Source: a virus. Taken from it: a DNA stretch of 39,620 bases. Below the pieces are notes generated by a model, which searched no databases, had not been told where the DNA came from, and saw only the letters and a program-made list of their open reading frames with translations. The stretch is from the IMG/VR virus record IMGVR_UViG_3300027996_002167, positions 1 through 39,620 of that record, one strand, 5' to 3'. The translations under genes were made by a program, and so were the position numbers. Positions 14,069 to 21,498 of this stretch are shown piece after piece (positions within the stretch are counted from its first letter, which is position 1; every line of letters begins with the position of its first letter).

Positions 14069-14601
14069 CTAATTTTACCATCTTTAACATGATAGATGTT
14101 AAATTCATCAATAAACCCCAATTTAATTAACTCACCACCAAATGTGTTGAATTGTGCTATGTGCGCATCTCTATCATCATACATTACAATTTTTTTTATG
14201 GTTGGGATTTCATTTACTAAATCAAAAATTTGGTCTTTCTTATTTATTAACGTGTTCCCACCATAATTATACATATATCTATCAAAATATGTAATACCAT
14301 TTTTATTTAACACAGCTTCAACATATTCACTTAAGTGAGTTTTTCTACCTGTTAACATAACGACAAGTATGTTTGGGGCATTAATAACTTTATTATAAAT
14401 GCCAACGACATCTGGTATTGGTATATGTGTAAATATATTGGTGTCTAATGATTCTTTTCTATCCCACCAACCACCCCAAGGCCAATTTTTACCAGTCTTT
14501 TCTTTATATATGTTTTTTTGTTTTTCGTCACCCTTACCAGTATTAATTAATGTACCATCAAAATCAAAGACATATAAAATTTCCGCATTTACCTTATCCA
14601 T
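14065..14601 (-). CDS. HAD-superfamily phosphatase of the RNA-repair (HAD_SAK) type, 178 aa
   Basis: HAD motif I is DFDGTL (Asp13 nucleophile, Asp15), motif II is MLTGRK near residue 90, and motif IV is YDDRD near residue 150. The sequence WPWGGWWDRKESLD after motif I is the mark of the HAD domain found in Swiss-Army-Knife RNA-repair proteins, where it is predicted to process phosphates at RNA ends. Overlaps of 4 bases with the peptidase gene and 13 with the gene upstream place it in one operon. A role in tRNA or RNA repair is a family-based prediction. Confidence 0.75.
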   Translation of the reverse strand: MDKVNAEILYVFDFDGTLINTGKGDEKQKNIYKEKTGKNWPWGGWWDRKESLDTNIFTHIPIPDVVGIYNKVINAPNILVVMLTGRKTHLSEYVEAVLNKNGITYFDRYMYNYGGNTLINKKDQIFDLVNEIPTIKKIVMYDDRDAHIAQFNTFGGELIKLGFIDEFNIYHVKDGKIR

Positions 14602-14972
14602 TTCACCTTAAATTTACTTAATAAATTATTTAATTTAAAATATAACCATTTAAATAATGATACCTGGGTCATAACCTCCAATTCAAATTCAACATCACCA
14701 TTTTCTGTTATTCTTCTAAGTATACTATCACCCTCATTAAAATATGTACTGTGAAATGAATAAAAATTGGTTGGTTTATCTTTGGGGGTGCATAGGATAT
14801 CGTCTGTTGTTTTGTTAACGACATGAAAATATAAAAAGTCTGAACCTATATGATAATTCTTAACATCCATCTTTATTATTTCACCATTATTAACACTATG
14901 CCATTCAAATGGTTTGGTGATGTAAAATTTACTTTTATCATATGTTATTAAATTCCTATCAAATTTTTCCAT
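14589..14972 (-). CDS. Hypothetical protein, 127 aa
   Basis: Not recognised. I chose the ATG at 14972 (MEKFDRNLITYDKSKF); a TTG two codons earlier would overlap the stop of the upstream gene. The first 100 residues look beta-rich, and the C-terminus is a basic aromatic helix (FKWLYFKLNNLLSKFKVKW) that might associate with membrane. It lies between the HAD phosphatase and the calcineurin-like gene. Confidence 0.6.
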   Translation of the reverse strand: MEKFDRNLITYDKSKFYITKPFEWHSVNNGEIIKMDVKNYHIGSDFLYFHVVNKTTDDILCTPKDKPTNFYSFHSTYFNEGDSILRRITENGDVEFELEVMTQVSLFKWLYFKLNNLLSKFKVKWIR

Positions 14973-14974
14973 AA

Positions 14975-16543
14975 TCAATCAATTGTTGTGTACTTCTTAT
15001 TCTCCCCAATGAAATTAATGTGTTGGCATTTACCATTTGGGAAGATGATTACATGTGATTGTAACCATCCAGAAGCACCCTTATTATAAGATAACCTAAG
15101 TTTTGTTGTTGTCCCTGTACATATAACATTATCAAATCTTGATGGGGAGTGTGTGTGTGCTGTAATCATCTTTGTATTTAGTTTCCTAAACTGTGTTGCA
15201 GAGCCTCTTGAACCATTGCTACCTAAATCACCATGCATTGCTATTTCATATCCACTAACCTTATACGAATCATTATATGTTAATGTTTTAAACTTAGGAA
15301 ACTTTCTATTTATTAATTCTGGTATAACACCCTTCACATTTCCATCTGCATGTTGCTCTAGTAATATTTTAGAATACTCCATATATTCTATTGAATTTTT
15401 GGGGGTTGATGATTTTCTCCAATCGTTTAATAAATACTTATCTAAATGCACATCATGATTAGACCTAACTATTATAACATTTTCAAAATCTTTAAACTTA
15501 TCTAACCCATCTAACATTATGTTTATTTCATCCTTTAATGAATTATTACCATTTACCTCCATGGCATATTGTATAAATGGATTATCCTTTGTATGGTGTG
15601 ATATTGATTTCCCATCAAACACATCATGCAATATAACACTCTTAGGTTTTAATTTTGTTAGTAACTCAAATGTTCTTGACAATACCTTTTCATCATGTTC
15701 ACCATAATGTAAATCCCCAATAACAACTCCAGATATTTTATCATTCTTCATTACTGAACCATCCTTAACATGAAAAAATAAATCATAAAATGACCCATTT
15801 TTATCGGTGGTGACTTGTCTTGAGTGAAATGTGTTCTCATCTTCAATCTCAACCACCACAAAACCATATTGATGGTGGAATTCTGACTTCTTCCCAGCCT
15901 TTGAATCTGTATAATTCATCTTTGTTATTGCACCAGTAGTCATCATCATCTTTGGGCTATAATTATTAAGAACTGGTATCATTTTCATGTGAACCTTTGG
16001 ATGACCAAATATACATGAATTGTCTCTACTCATACCTTCCATACCAGACATTGGATTTACCGCTGTTGGTTGAGTCCTAACATCAGACATTATTGTCATG
16101 TATTTATGTATGTCATGTCTTTTAGCACTTAAGTATTTTGTTAGACTATTATCCCAATAATCATTTGTTTTGTTAACCTTTAAGCTTGTTGGGTTATTAT
16201 ACCTACCAGCAATAACTATTATCTCAGCATCAAGAAATTTTGAATACGCTTCAATGTTCTTAAGTAGTTTTTTATGTACTGATGTGGCATTTTGTGCCCA
16301 AGTTATTATAAATCTTTTTTTATCCTTATTATGTGTTTTTGTTTTTGCCAATTCCATGTCTGGGGAATCTGCTAATTTTTTTTGTGTTAACCCAAGCTTA
16401 ACTGCCCATTTTCTAACAGTTCGCTCAGATTTTTTTGTTAACTCCATTAAAAGATACATTCGCCTATCCCAGCTAAGTTCTTTATCCCAGTATATCTTTT
16501 CAAAATAAAACTTATCATTATCACTTAATTCTTTGAACTTCAT
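14975..16543 (-). CDS. Large calcineurin-like phosphoesterase with N-terminal HTH, 522 aa
   Basis: The N-terminus (ELSWDRRMYLLMELTKKSERTVRKWAVKLGLT) looks like a helix-turn-helix. The C-terminal half holds the metallophosphoesterase motifs: GDLHYGEHD, LHDVFDG, VRSNHDVHLDKY, AMHGDLGSNGSRGS and TAHTHSPSRF. This layout recalls phage T5 A1-like proteins, which take part in host DNA breakdown and takeover; I offer that as a resemblance only. The middle (about 70-260) is unassigned. Substrate is probably nucleic acid. It is the first gene of a run ending at the peptidase. Confidence 0.75.
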   Translation of the reverse strand: MKFKELSDNDKFYFEKIYWDKELSWDRRMYLLMELTKKSERTVRKWAVKLGLTQKKLADSPDMELAKTKTHNKDKKRFIITWAQNATSVHKKLLKNIEAYSKFLDAEIIVIAGRYNNPTSLKVNKTNDYWDNSLTKYLSAKRHDIHKYMTIMSDVRTQPTAVNPMSGMEGMSRDNSCIFGHPKVHMKMIPVLNNYSPKMMMTTGAITKMNYTDSKAGKKSEFHHQYGFVVVEIEDENTFHSRQVTTDKNGSFYDLFFHVKDGSVMKNDKISGVVIGDLHYGEHDEKVLSRTFELLTKLKPKSVILHDVFDGKSISHHTKDNPFIQYAMEVNGNNSLKDEINIMLDGLDKFKDFENVIIVRSNHDVHLDKYLLNDWRKSSTPKNSIEYMEYSKILLEQHADGNVKGVIPELINRKFPKFKTLTYNDSYKVSGYEIAMHGDLGSNGSRGSATQFRKLNTKMITAHTHSPSRFDNVICTGTTTKLRLSYNKGASGWLQSHVIIFPNGKCQHINFIGENKKYTTID

Positions 16544-16580
16544 ATATAGTATTTATGAAAATCGTTATTTAGTGGAAATG

Positions 16581-16772
16581 CTACACTATCTTTTTAATAT
16601 AGTACTTGTAGCCACTATCTGAATTTGATTGGAAAATATCGGCTAAATTTTGAGCCTCATCCTTGTTATCAAATTCTATTATTTCCGAAAGACTATCAAC
16701 CAGTATAACATTTTGTTTAACGTTATTTGGTAATATCAATTCCTTTATTATACAATAAATATTCACTTTCAT
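16581..16772 (-). CDS. Hypothetical protein, 63 aa
   Basis: Not recognised. Short alternating strand-helix-strand protein (KVNIYCIIKELIL, VILVDSLSEIIEFDNKDEAQNLADIF, GYKYYIKKIV), compatible with a small alpha/beta fold often seen in phage accessory genes. It overlaps the next gene upstream by 4 bases. Confidence 0.6.
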   Translation of the reverse strand: MKVNIYCIIKELILPNNVKQNVILVDSLSEIIEFDNKDEAQNLADIFQSNSDSGYKYYIKKIV

Positions 16773-17119
16773 GATTTAACTTTTTTCCATTCACGATTAT
16801 GATACCGAGTTTTATATAACCCTGGTTCAAATGTTTGTTTATTTAGGATAACTTCAAGTGCTGTTGGCAACTCTTTAAGTAGTTTATCCATTTCAACTTT
16901 TTGTTCATTTGACCATTGAAATGGATTGCCATCGAATGGGTCAAAATCATTGGGCTTACCATATAATATAATACCCATGTCCTCATAATAATCAAAACCA
17001 CCAAATGGTGAGCCTTGGTCCGTTGTACTTATAAGGTTAGTATCTGTTAATTCAGCCCAACCTAAATGTTTAACTAACTTTATATGGTTACCCGTTAATT
17101 TAAATTTTATTATTGACAT
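16769..17119 (-). CDS. Hypothetical protein, 116 aa
   Basis: Not recognised. It begins MSIIKFKLTGNHIKLVKHLGW, contains an acidic aromatic loop (YGKPNDFDPFDGNPFQWS) and a helix (QKVEMDKLLKELPTALEVIL), and ends with a basic Tyr/Arg patch. Soluble. Overlaps on both sides (4 and 20 bases) support the frame. The loop composition is typical of conserved phage proteins, but no function is known to me. Confidence 0.6.
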   Translation of the reverse strand: MSIIKFKLTGNHIKLVKHLGWAELTDTNLISTTDQGSPFGGFDYYEDMGIILYGKPNDFDPFDGNPFQWSNEQKVEMDKLLKELPTALEVILNKQTFEPGLYKTRYHNREWKKVKS

Positions 17120-17300
17120 CTAAACTTTTTTTTAAAACACTAATTATTCTTTGGTATTCATCTTCCTTTTCCTTTAGCAACCCATAGTCATGAGGTCGTG
17201 TGGTTTCTATAAAGGAAATTATTTCATCAGACACATTGCTTCGGACAATAAGATAATTTTCTGAAAGTACTAATTTTTTTATTATTTCACCTAGTGTCAT
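17100..17300 (-). CDS. Hypothetical protein, 66 aa
   Basis: Not recognised. Mostly helical and charged (LGEIIKKLVLSENYLIV, LLKEKEDEYQRIISVLKKSL), possibly a small coiled-coil. Its stop overlaps the next start by 20 bases, and its own start shares one base (TAATG) with the membrane protein upstream. Confidence 0.6.
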   Translation of the reverse strand: MTLGEIIKKLVLSENYLIVRSNVSDEIISFIETTRPHDYGLLKEKEDEYQRIISVLKKSLDVNNKI

Positions 17301-17479
17301 TATTTTTGTTTTATATTATCTAATCTGTTTGCAATCGTATACCCAGAATAAAAAATGAAAATTAAAAAAATTAACATTAGTATAGGGTTATAGGTAGAAT
17401 ATAGACCTAATGTGGCTACTAAAAAACACATAATTAGATATCTACTCTTAAATAAAACTTGCTTTACTTGCTTATCCAT
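17300..17479 (-). CDS. Two-helix membrane microprotein, 59 aa
   Basis: The frame reads MDKQVKQVLFKSRYLIMCFL and has two hydrophobic stretches (LIMCFLVATLGLYS and ILMLIFLIFIFYSGY), followed by a basic tail ending IKQK. Start and stop are well placed: the stop TAA overlaps the start of 17100-17300 as TAATG. Function unknown; the topology would fit a holin or a small envelope protein, without further evidence. Confidence 0.55.
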   Translation of the reverse strand: MDKQVKQVLFKSRYLIMCFLVATLGLYSTYNPILMLIFLIFIFYSGYTIANRLDNIKQK

Positions 17480-17504
17480 AATTTAAATTAATTTATTATT
17501 ATAA

Positions 17505-18080
17505 TTATATATTGAAATAATTTCCAATCCCCCCCCAAAAGCCCTCTGTTAAAAAAAATATTGGTTCTGAGGACATAGTATCTATAACGAAAGGTATAAA
17601 ACCTGGAAGGATGTAATAAATAGATAATGGCCAAAATATTAAATTAAATTGTAAGGCCATAAAAAAGTTATCATCAATTGCTTCATAAAACCCGTTTAAT
17701 TCTTTATCAAGCCATAAACACAAAATTAATACATGTACAACACCTAAATTTAGCGCAACCACCCAATGAAGAACATGTAAATGGGTTGCTTCACCTTCAC
17801 CAGAATTAAAAAACAACCAAAGAAACCCACCAAACCAATAATCTAAAAGTAAAATTACACCAGATGCAATTCCAAGTTTTATCAACCCTACCCTATTTTC
17901 TTTGTGGTTTTCAGCTGGTAAAAGAAATAACACTAAAGGTGCAAAAAACCAATAAATAAAAAACCCAAAAAAAATGTATTTAAATATATTAATAACATAC
18001 TCCATCCCGACATCACCCATGCCCCATTCCATGCTATCAAAACCACCTCTACCATCTGGAAAACTTTTTAACCATTTCAT
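17505..18080 (-). CDS. Multi-pass membrane protein, 191 aa
   Basis: About five hydrophobic segments: IFKYIFFGFFIYWFFAPLVLFLL, LGIASGVILLLDYWFGGFLWLFF, VVALNLGVVHVLILCLWL, FMALQFNLIFWPLSIYYILPGF, and a Gly/Phe-rich end. The N-terminus is soluble and Gly/Met-rich (GGFDSMEWGMGDVGMEY). Not recognised. It lies downstream of the PrsW-like protease gene on the same strand, with a TATATTTG box at 18112-18119. Confidence 0.6.
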   Translation of the reverse strand: MKWLKSFPDGRGGFDSMEWGMGDVGMEYVINIFKYIFFGFFIYWFFAPLVLFLLPAENHKENRVGLIKLGIASGVILLLDYWFGGFLWLFFNSGEGEATHLHVLHWVVALNLGVVHVLILCLWLDKELNGFYEAIDDNFFMALQFNLIFWPLSIYYILPGFIPFVIDTMSSEPIFFLTEGFWGGIGNYFNI

Positions 18081-18145
18081 ATTTTATAATTTTTTTCATT
18101 AACTAATAAAACAAATATACATAAAAAAACAGATAAAAAAAATAT

Positions 18146-18421
18146 TTAGCCTCTTTTTTTAAGTTTTTTATAAAAATGGTATCCAATATTACCATCAATT
18201 GAATAGTACATCCACCTAAGTTCACCCTTGTAAACTCTTTTACCAATTTCTATAAATTTGTTTATTCTGGAGTTTTCACTGACCTTAAGGTAGTCACTTG
18301 GGTTAATCTTTCTATTTGTATAAAGATTTGGTTTTTTCTTCTTCTTTGTGGTTGTTTTCTTTCTTGTTTGTTTTTTAGGTTTTACTTTAGAAGTTTTTCT
18401 TGTTGGTCTTTTTTTTGCCAT
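18146..18421 (-). CDS. Lys/Arg-rich protein, 91 aa
   Basis: The first 35 residues are almost all Lys, Arg, Thr and Pro (KKRPTRKTSKVKPKKQTRKK), followed by a small folded part (KINPSDYLKVSENSRINKFIEIGKRVYKGELRWMYYSIDGN). It looks like a nucleic-acid-binding protein with a histone-like tail. The start overlaps the end of the PrsW-like gene by 35 bases. Confidence 0.6.
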   Translation of the reverse strand: MAKKRPTRKTSKVKPKKQTRKKTTTKKKKKPNLYTNRKINPSDYLKVSENSRINKFIEIGKRVYKGELRWMYYSIDGNIGYHFYKKLKKRG

Positions 18422-19199
18422 TTTTTTCTATCTTAAGCTTTTTAATGTATAAGTTATTGACGTTAATGAAACACCAAAATATACCTACTAAAGAAAAAAT
18501 AAGAAGCATATAGAGGGTTGTTAATCCATCGTGACCATTCAAATCAAGATGTAAATCATAAATACCATGAAGTATTGTAGCAACAAATAACCCGATAAAA
18601 CTAAATATACCTATTCTAATTTTTTGTTTATTTAAAACCATGATATCCAATAGTGACCTATTTTTAACCCTACCACCAATTCTACCAATGGCTATCCAAT
18701 AACCCATAAATAACCCAAACACTGTGTGACCTATAACTGCTGTTATTGACCTCCACATAATGGTTGTGGTTGGGTCCACTGCCCTTAACCCATAATGTAC
18801 ATTTTCAACAATAGCGAAGCCTAAAGAAACCATACCAACATAAAACATAGTGGCTAATGGGTGGTCATTTAACTTACCTTTCTTTCGTCTGTGTTTCTCT
18901 ATTATTAAAAACACCGCAAATTTAGATAACTCTTCAATAAACGCAATTTGAATAAAGTTTTTAAAATGTAAAAACTCAAGTGGGTTGAGCCAAGGAGCAA
19001 ATACACTCTCACTAATATGTCCCCAAAATGGTGTTATACCAAAAAAAGATAATAATAAAACTACAGATAAAAATCCACCGCATAAATAATGTAAAGCGAT
19101 TCTTGGTTTTATGGCATTATGGGGGACAACACTAAAAATTATAAATGCGTAAATTAGTGCTGGAACCAAAGATAATATTATGATAGTGATAATCCCCAT
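18387..19199 (-). CDS. PrsW-like intramembrane metalloprotease, 270 aa
   Basis: The family motifs sit in membrane helices: IEELSK (E89, E90, K93), FAIVENVHYG (E132, N133, H135), AVIGHTVFG (H158) and ILHGIYDLH (H211, D215). About seven to eight transmembrane segments. Bacterial PrsW cleaves the anti-sigma factor RsiW; some relatives act as CAAX-type proteases. A phage copy is unusual. The C-terminus is a basic tail (KKLKIEKNGKKKTNKK). The start codon lies inside a 10-bp hairpin (19191-19221). Substrate unknown. Confidence 0.85.
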   Translation of the reverse strand: MGIITIIILSLVPALIYAFIIFSVVPHNAIKPRIALHYLCGGFLSVVLLLSFFGITPFWGHISESVFAPWLNPLEFLHFKNFIQIAFIEELSKFAVFLIIEKHRRKKGKLNDHPLATMFYVGMVSLGFAIVENVHYGLRAVDPTTTIMWRSITAVIGHTVFGLFMGYWIAIGRIGGRVKNRSLLDIMVLNKQKIRIGIFSFIGLFVATILHGIYDLHLDLNGHDGLTTLYMLLIFSLVGIFWCFINVNNLYIKKLKIEKNGKKKTNKKNF

Positions 19200-19221
19200 A
19201 ATAATAAATACTATGGGGATT
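19191..19221 (-). promoter_or_regulatory. Hairpin enclosing the start codon of the PrsW-like gene
   Basis: A perfect 10-bp stem AATCCCCATA/TATGGGGATT with an 11-base loop. The 3' arm contains the ATG GGG ATT start of the gene. No T-run follows, so it is not an ordinary terminator. Sequestration of the start is a possible control of translation; no Shine-Dalgarno is visible upstream. Confidence 0.45.
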
Positions 19222-19242
19222 AGGTTTTCAGCTAATAATTTT

Positions 19243-19497
19243 TTATTTTTTCTCTAAAAAATTGTCATTCAAGTAGTTAACACACATCTTGGCAGATACT
19301 TTACTATCAACATAACCACTATCATTTGCTAATTGAATTAGTGTTCCAAGAGCATTACAAAGTGTTGTCATGTCTTCCAATACCATTTTTTTCGCTGATT
19401 CCTCATCGTTTACCTTATTAACAGTATCTTCAGTCTTTGTAATTCTAATGGGGTCTTCCCTTTCAGTATCCAAATCAATCAATAATGAATTTTTCAT
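19243..19497 (-). CDS. Conserved-looking phage protein, 84 aa
   Basis: Not recognised. N-terminus has alternating charge (LLIDLDTEREDPIRITKTED), followed by two helices (EESAKKMVLEDMTTLCNALGTLIQLA, KVSAKMCVNYLNDNFLEKK). This resembles helical phage accessory proteins. It overlaps the upstream UVR-motif gene by 4 bases. Confidence 0.6.
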   Translation of the reverse strand: MKNSLLIDLDTEREDPIRITKTEDTVNKVNDEESAKKMVLEDMTTLCNALGTLIQLANDSGYVDSKVSAKMCVNYLNDNFLEKK

Positions 19498-19907
19498 GAA
19501 TTTTTATTTTTATCATCACTAATAATATCTCTTAATTTTGCGGCCTCTTCATAATCTTCGGTCTCAATAGCAAGTTTTAATTGTTCTTCATAGCTAACTG
19601 AGTTGGGTTTGTCTATTGGTGATGATATCATTTCAACCTTAACTATCTGACCACCTTCAACATTCCAAGTGGTTTTTTGAAATGAAAACCCATTTTCCTC
19701 AAAAAAAATAACCTTGTCTGGTTCACCCAACTCATCTTCGTCTGGGTCAAAACCACTATCAGTTAAATTGAATGAATCTGTTAAATCATTTAATTTTTCT
19801 ATCATCTCAGCAAAACTATTAAGTTCTTCAGAATCTATTTCACTTCGTTTAGACTTACCAAAGTATTTTTCAAATAAAGACTCAAAGTCATCAAAATTAT
19901 CAAACAT
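19494..19907 (-). CDS. Acidic protein with a C-terminal UVR motif, 137 aa
   Basis: The C-terminus YEEQLKLAIETEDYEEAAKL followed by RD fits the UVR motif (a helical hairpin used by UvrB/UvrC and by McsA for protein contact). The N-terminal 60 residues are strongly acidic (DNFDDFESLFEKYFGK), with an acidic Asp/Glu stretch around residues 50-60. Likely an adaptor or decoy; the partner is not visible in the window. Confidence 0.65.
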   Translation of the reverse strand: MFDNFDDFESLFEKYFGKSKRSEIDSEELNSFAEMIEKLNDLTDSFNLTDSGFDPDEDELGEPDKVIFFEENGFSFQKTTWNVEGGQIVKVEMISSPIDKPNSVSYEEQLKLAIETEDYEEAAKLRDIISDDKNKNS

Positions 19908-19969
19908 ATTTTATATTTTTTCATATTTTGTTATTAAAAAAACATCACAAAAAAAAGACCAAACCAGTG

Positions 19970-19988
19970 TTAAGACAAATTGTCTTAA
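19970..19988 (-). terminator. Possible terminator after the AsnRS-like gene
   Basis: The palindrome TTAAGACAATTTGTCTTAA lies just after the stop codon of 20002-20826 in the minus direction; a run of eight T follows some 15 bases later. Weak as a rho-independent site. Confidence 0.35.
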
Positions 19989-20001
19989 TGTTGTGAAATA
20001 A

Positions 20002-20826
20002 TTATGCCATTTCTGCTTCTTTATGTAATTCCCATGCTCTACCCAATCTGGTTAAACCAATACCACCACCAAATCTTGGGAAAAAGTCATAAGATAAAAA
20101 TTCTTCAAGTTCGTTTTCAACTCTTTCCTTACCAAAGAGTTCAAAAAGTTTTGTTGCATAACCACCATCCATTATGGTATAAAAAAAGTTTCTCATCTCT
20201 TCAACATTGCAACTTCTCTCGGCAGACCCTATTGTTTCTTGTCCGAAAAGAATAACATCACACTTATTAAACTTATTATTACCAAGATATTTCATATTCC
20301 AGAATGGTGAAGTTCTATATGGGAATGTTTCTAAAGACACCGAATGACCAAGTTCCTTCCACATTTTTGATTCATGCTCATCCTCAAGAATCTTAACACC
20401 ACCATATTTTTCACAAGTCTCATCATAATCAATACTAACTGGTGTATCAAACCCTAAGTATTCAACTAATTCTTTGTTTAATTCTATTAAGTTTTCCATT
20501 TCACCTTTTGACTCAAATTCAAACATTGGGAATATCTTCTCATGTCTTCCAGGGATAGGTTCTTTTTCATCTCTATAAGAAGTGCTAATACAAAAACAAC
20601 CCTCCCATTCTGGGTTCTTAAGCATTTCATATTCAAGCCACATCTGACCAGTTTGTGGTAGTGGCCAAATCTCACCATCATATGTGAATGTTGCAACCGA
20701 ATATGGATTCTCACAAGCGGCAAGGATTGATTTTCTACTTTGAGTTGGTACCTCAACAAAGTTTTTAGATAAGAAGAAATCTCTTAATTTTTGTACAATT
20801 TCGTGATAAGTTTTTGTTTGTCTCAT
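20002..20826 (-). CDS. Asparaginyl-tRNA-synthetase-like/asparagine-synthetase-like class II enzyme, 274 aa
   Basis: The catalytic core of class II synthetases without an anticodon-binding domain. Motif 2: FCISTSYRDEKEPIPGRHEK with FPMFEFE; motif 3: FPRFGGGIGLTRLGRAW. Other blocks: NPYSVATFTYDGEIWPLPQTGQM and GQETIGSAERSCNVEEM. This is the arrangement of archaeal AsnRS-related asparagine synthetases (a paralog that makes free asparagine) and of stand-alone AsnRS-like proteins. Which reaction it catalyses cannot be told from sequence. With asnA at 9185 it makes two Asn-linked enzymes in one phage region. A terminator at 20874 separates it from the upstream gene. Confidence 0.82.
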   Translation of the reverse strand: MRQTKTYHEIVQKLRDFFLSKNFVEVPTQSRKSILAACENPYSVATFTYDGEIWPLPQTGQMWLEYEMLKNPEWEGCFCISTSYRDEKEPIPGRHEKIFPMFEFESKGEMENLIELNKELVEYLGFDTPVSIDYDETCEKYGGVKILEDEHESKMWKELGHSVSLETFPYRTSPFWNMKYLGNNKFNKCDVILFGQETIGSAERSCNVEEMRNFFYTIMDGGYATKLFELFGKERVENELEEFLSYDFFPRFGGGIGLTRLGRAWELHKEAEMA

Positions 20827-20873
20827 TTTACAATTTTAATGTTTTAATGTTTTAATTATTATATATACTAAAA

Positions 20874-20898
20874 AAAAGAACCAATAAATGGTTCTTTT
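20874..20898 (-). terminator. Rho-independent terminator
   Basis: Stem AAAAGAACCA/TGGTTCTTTT with loop ATAAA, followed on the minus strand by a T-run. It overlaps the stop codon of 20897-21124 and separates it from the AsnRS-like gene. Confidence 0.85.
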
Positions 20899-21124
20899 AA
20901 AAAATTCTGGTATCTTGTACAAATAAGCTTGGGTTGGATGTGACCCAATTTATTAAAAAGTTTTGAAGCCCTTTTGGGAGTGGGTACCCTCCCATATAAA
21001 TGACATCCGCAACAATGTGAAATTCTGCACCACCCTTAAATATAAGAGGTTGTGAATTTGGCACCCCTAGTGTATTGTCATGTTTTAATCTATAAACAAT
21101 ATTTGATATCTTAACCTTAGCCAT
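20897..21124 (-). CDS. Hypothetical protein, 75 aa
   Basis: Not recognised. A small beta-rich protein: VKISNIVYRLKHDN, QPLIFKGGAEFHIVADVIYMGGYPLP, then FLINWVTSNPSLF. It is a monocistronic unit bounded by the terminator at 20874 and a Bacteroidota-type promoter at 21196. The fold resembles small phage virion or accessory proteins, without firm assignment. Confidence 0.65.
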   Translation of the reverse strand: MAKVKISNIVYRLKHDNTLGVPNSQPLIFKGGAEFHIVADVIYMGGYPLPKGLQNFLINWVTSNPSLFVQDTRIF

Positions 21125-21195
21125 TATTACATTAATTTTGTTAACATTTAAACCTTATAATATTTATGTTAATTCTAATTTATTAACTATAAATA

Positions 21196-21230
21196 CAAAG
21201 ATAATTAACTTTATTTAAAAAATAAACAAA
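21196..21230 (-). promoter_or_regulatory. Bacteroidota-type promoter (long spacer)
   Basis: On the minus strand TTTG (21227-21230), 23-base spacer, TATCTTTG (21196-21203). It would start transcription near 21189, 65 bases before the gene at 21124. The spacer is longer than the 19-20 bases seen elsewhere, so a different -33 could be used. Confidence 0.45.
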
Positions 21231-21244
21231 AAATATAAATTATT

Positions 21245-21418
21245 TTATATTTCCACAAAAATAACAACATTTGCTCGTTCTTTTTGGAATTTTATTTTAC
21301 CATCGTATCCCATTTCTTTTGCTTTAGATTTATATTTATCATATAGCTTATCAAAATTCTCATCAAAAACTTTTATTTTTTCACTCCCTAGTTTTTTATA
21401 TTTACAAGCCATAACCAT
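21245..21418 (-). CDS. Hypothetical basic protein, 57 aa
   Basis: The frame reads MVMACKYKKLGSEKIKVFDE, then a helix (YDKYKSKAKEMGYDGKIKFQ), and ends NVVIFVEI. The second ATG (21412) is an equally good start. Basic, soluble, alpha/beta. It fills most of the otherwise empty stretch 21125-21498; the rest holds a weak GGGTTAAGTTACCC hairpin (about 21450) and nothing else. Function unknown. Confidence 0.5.
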   Translation of the reverse strand: MVMACKYKKLGSEKIKVFDENFDKLYDKYKSKAKEMGYDGKIKFQKERANVVIFVEI

Positions 21419-21498
21419 TATATTTTATCTAAAACTTTATTTTTTATATTATCGGGTAACTTAACCCTTATTAATAAATATAAAAACTTTCCCCAAAT

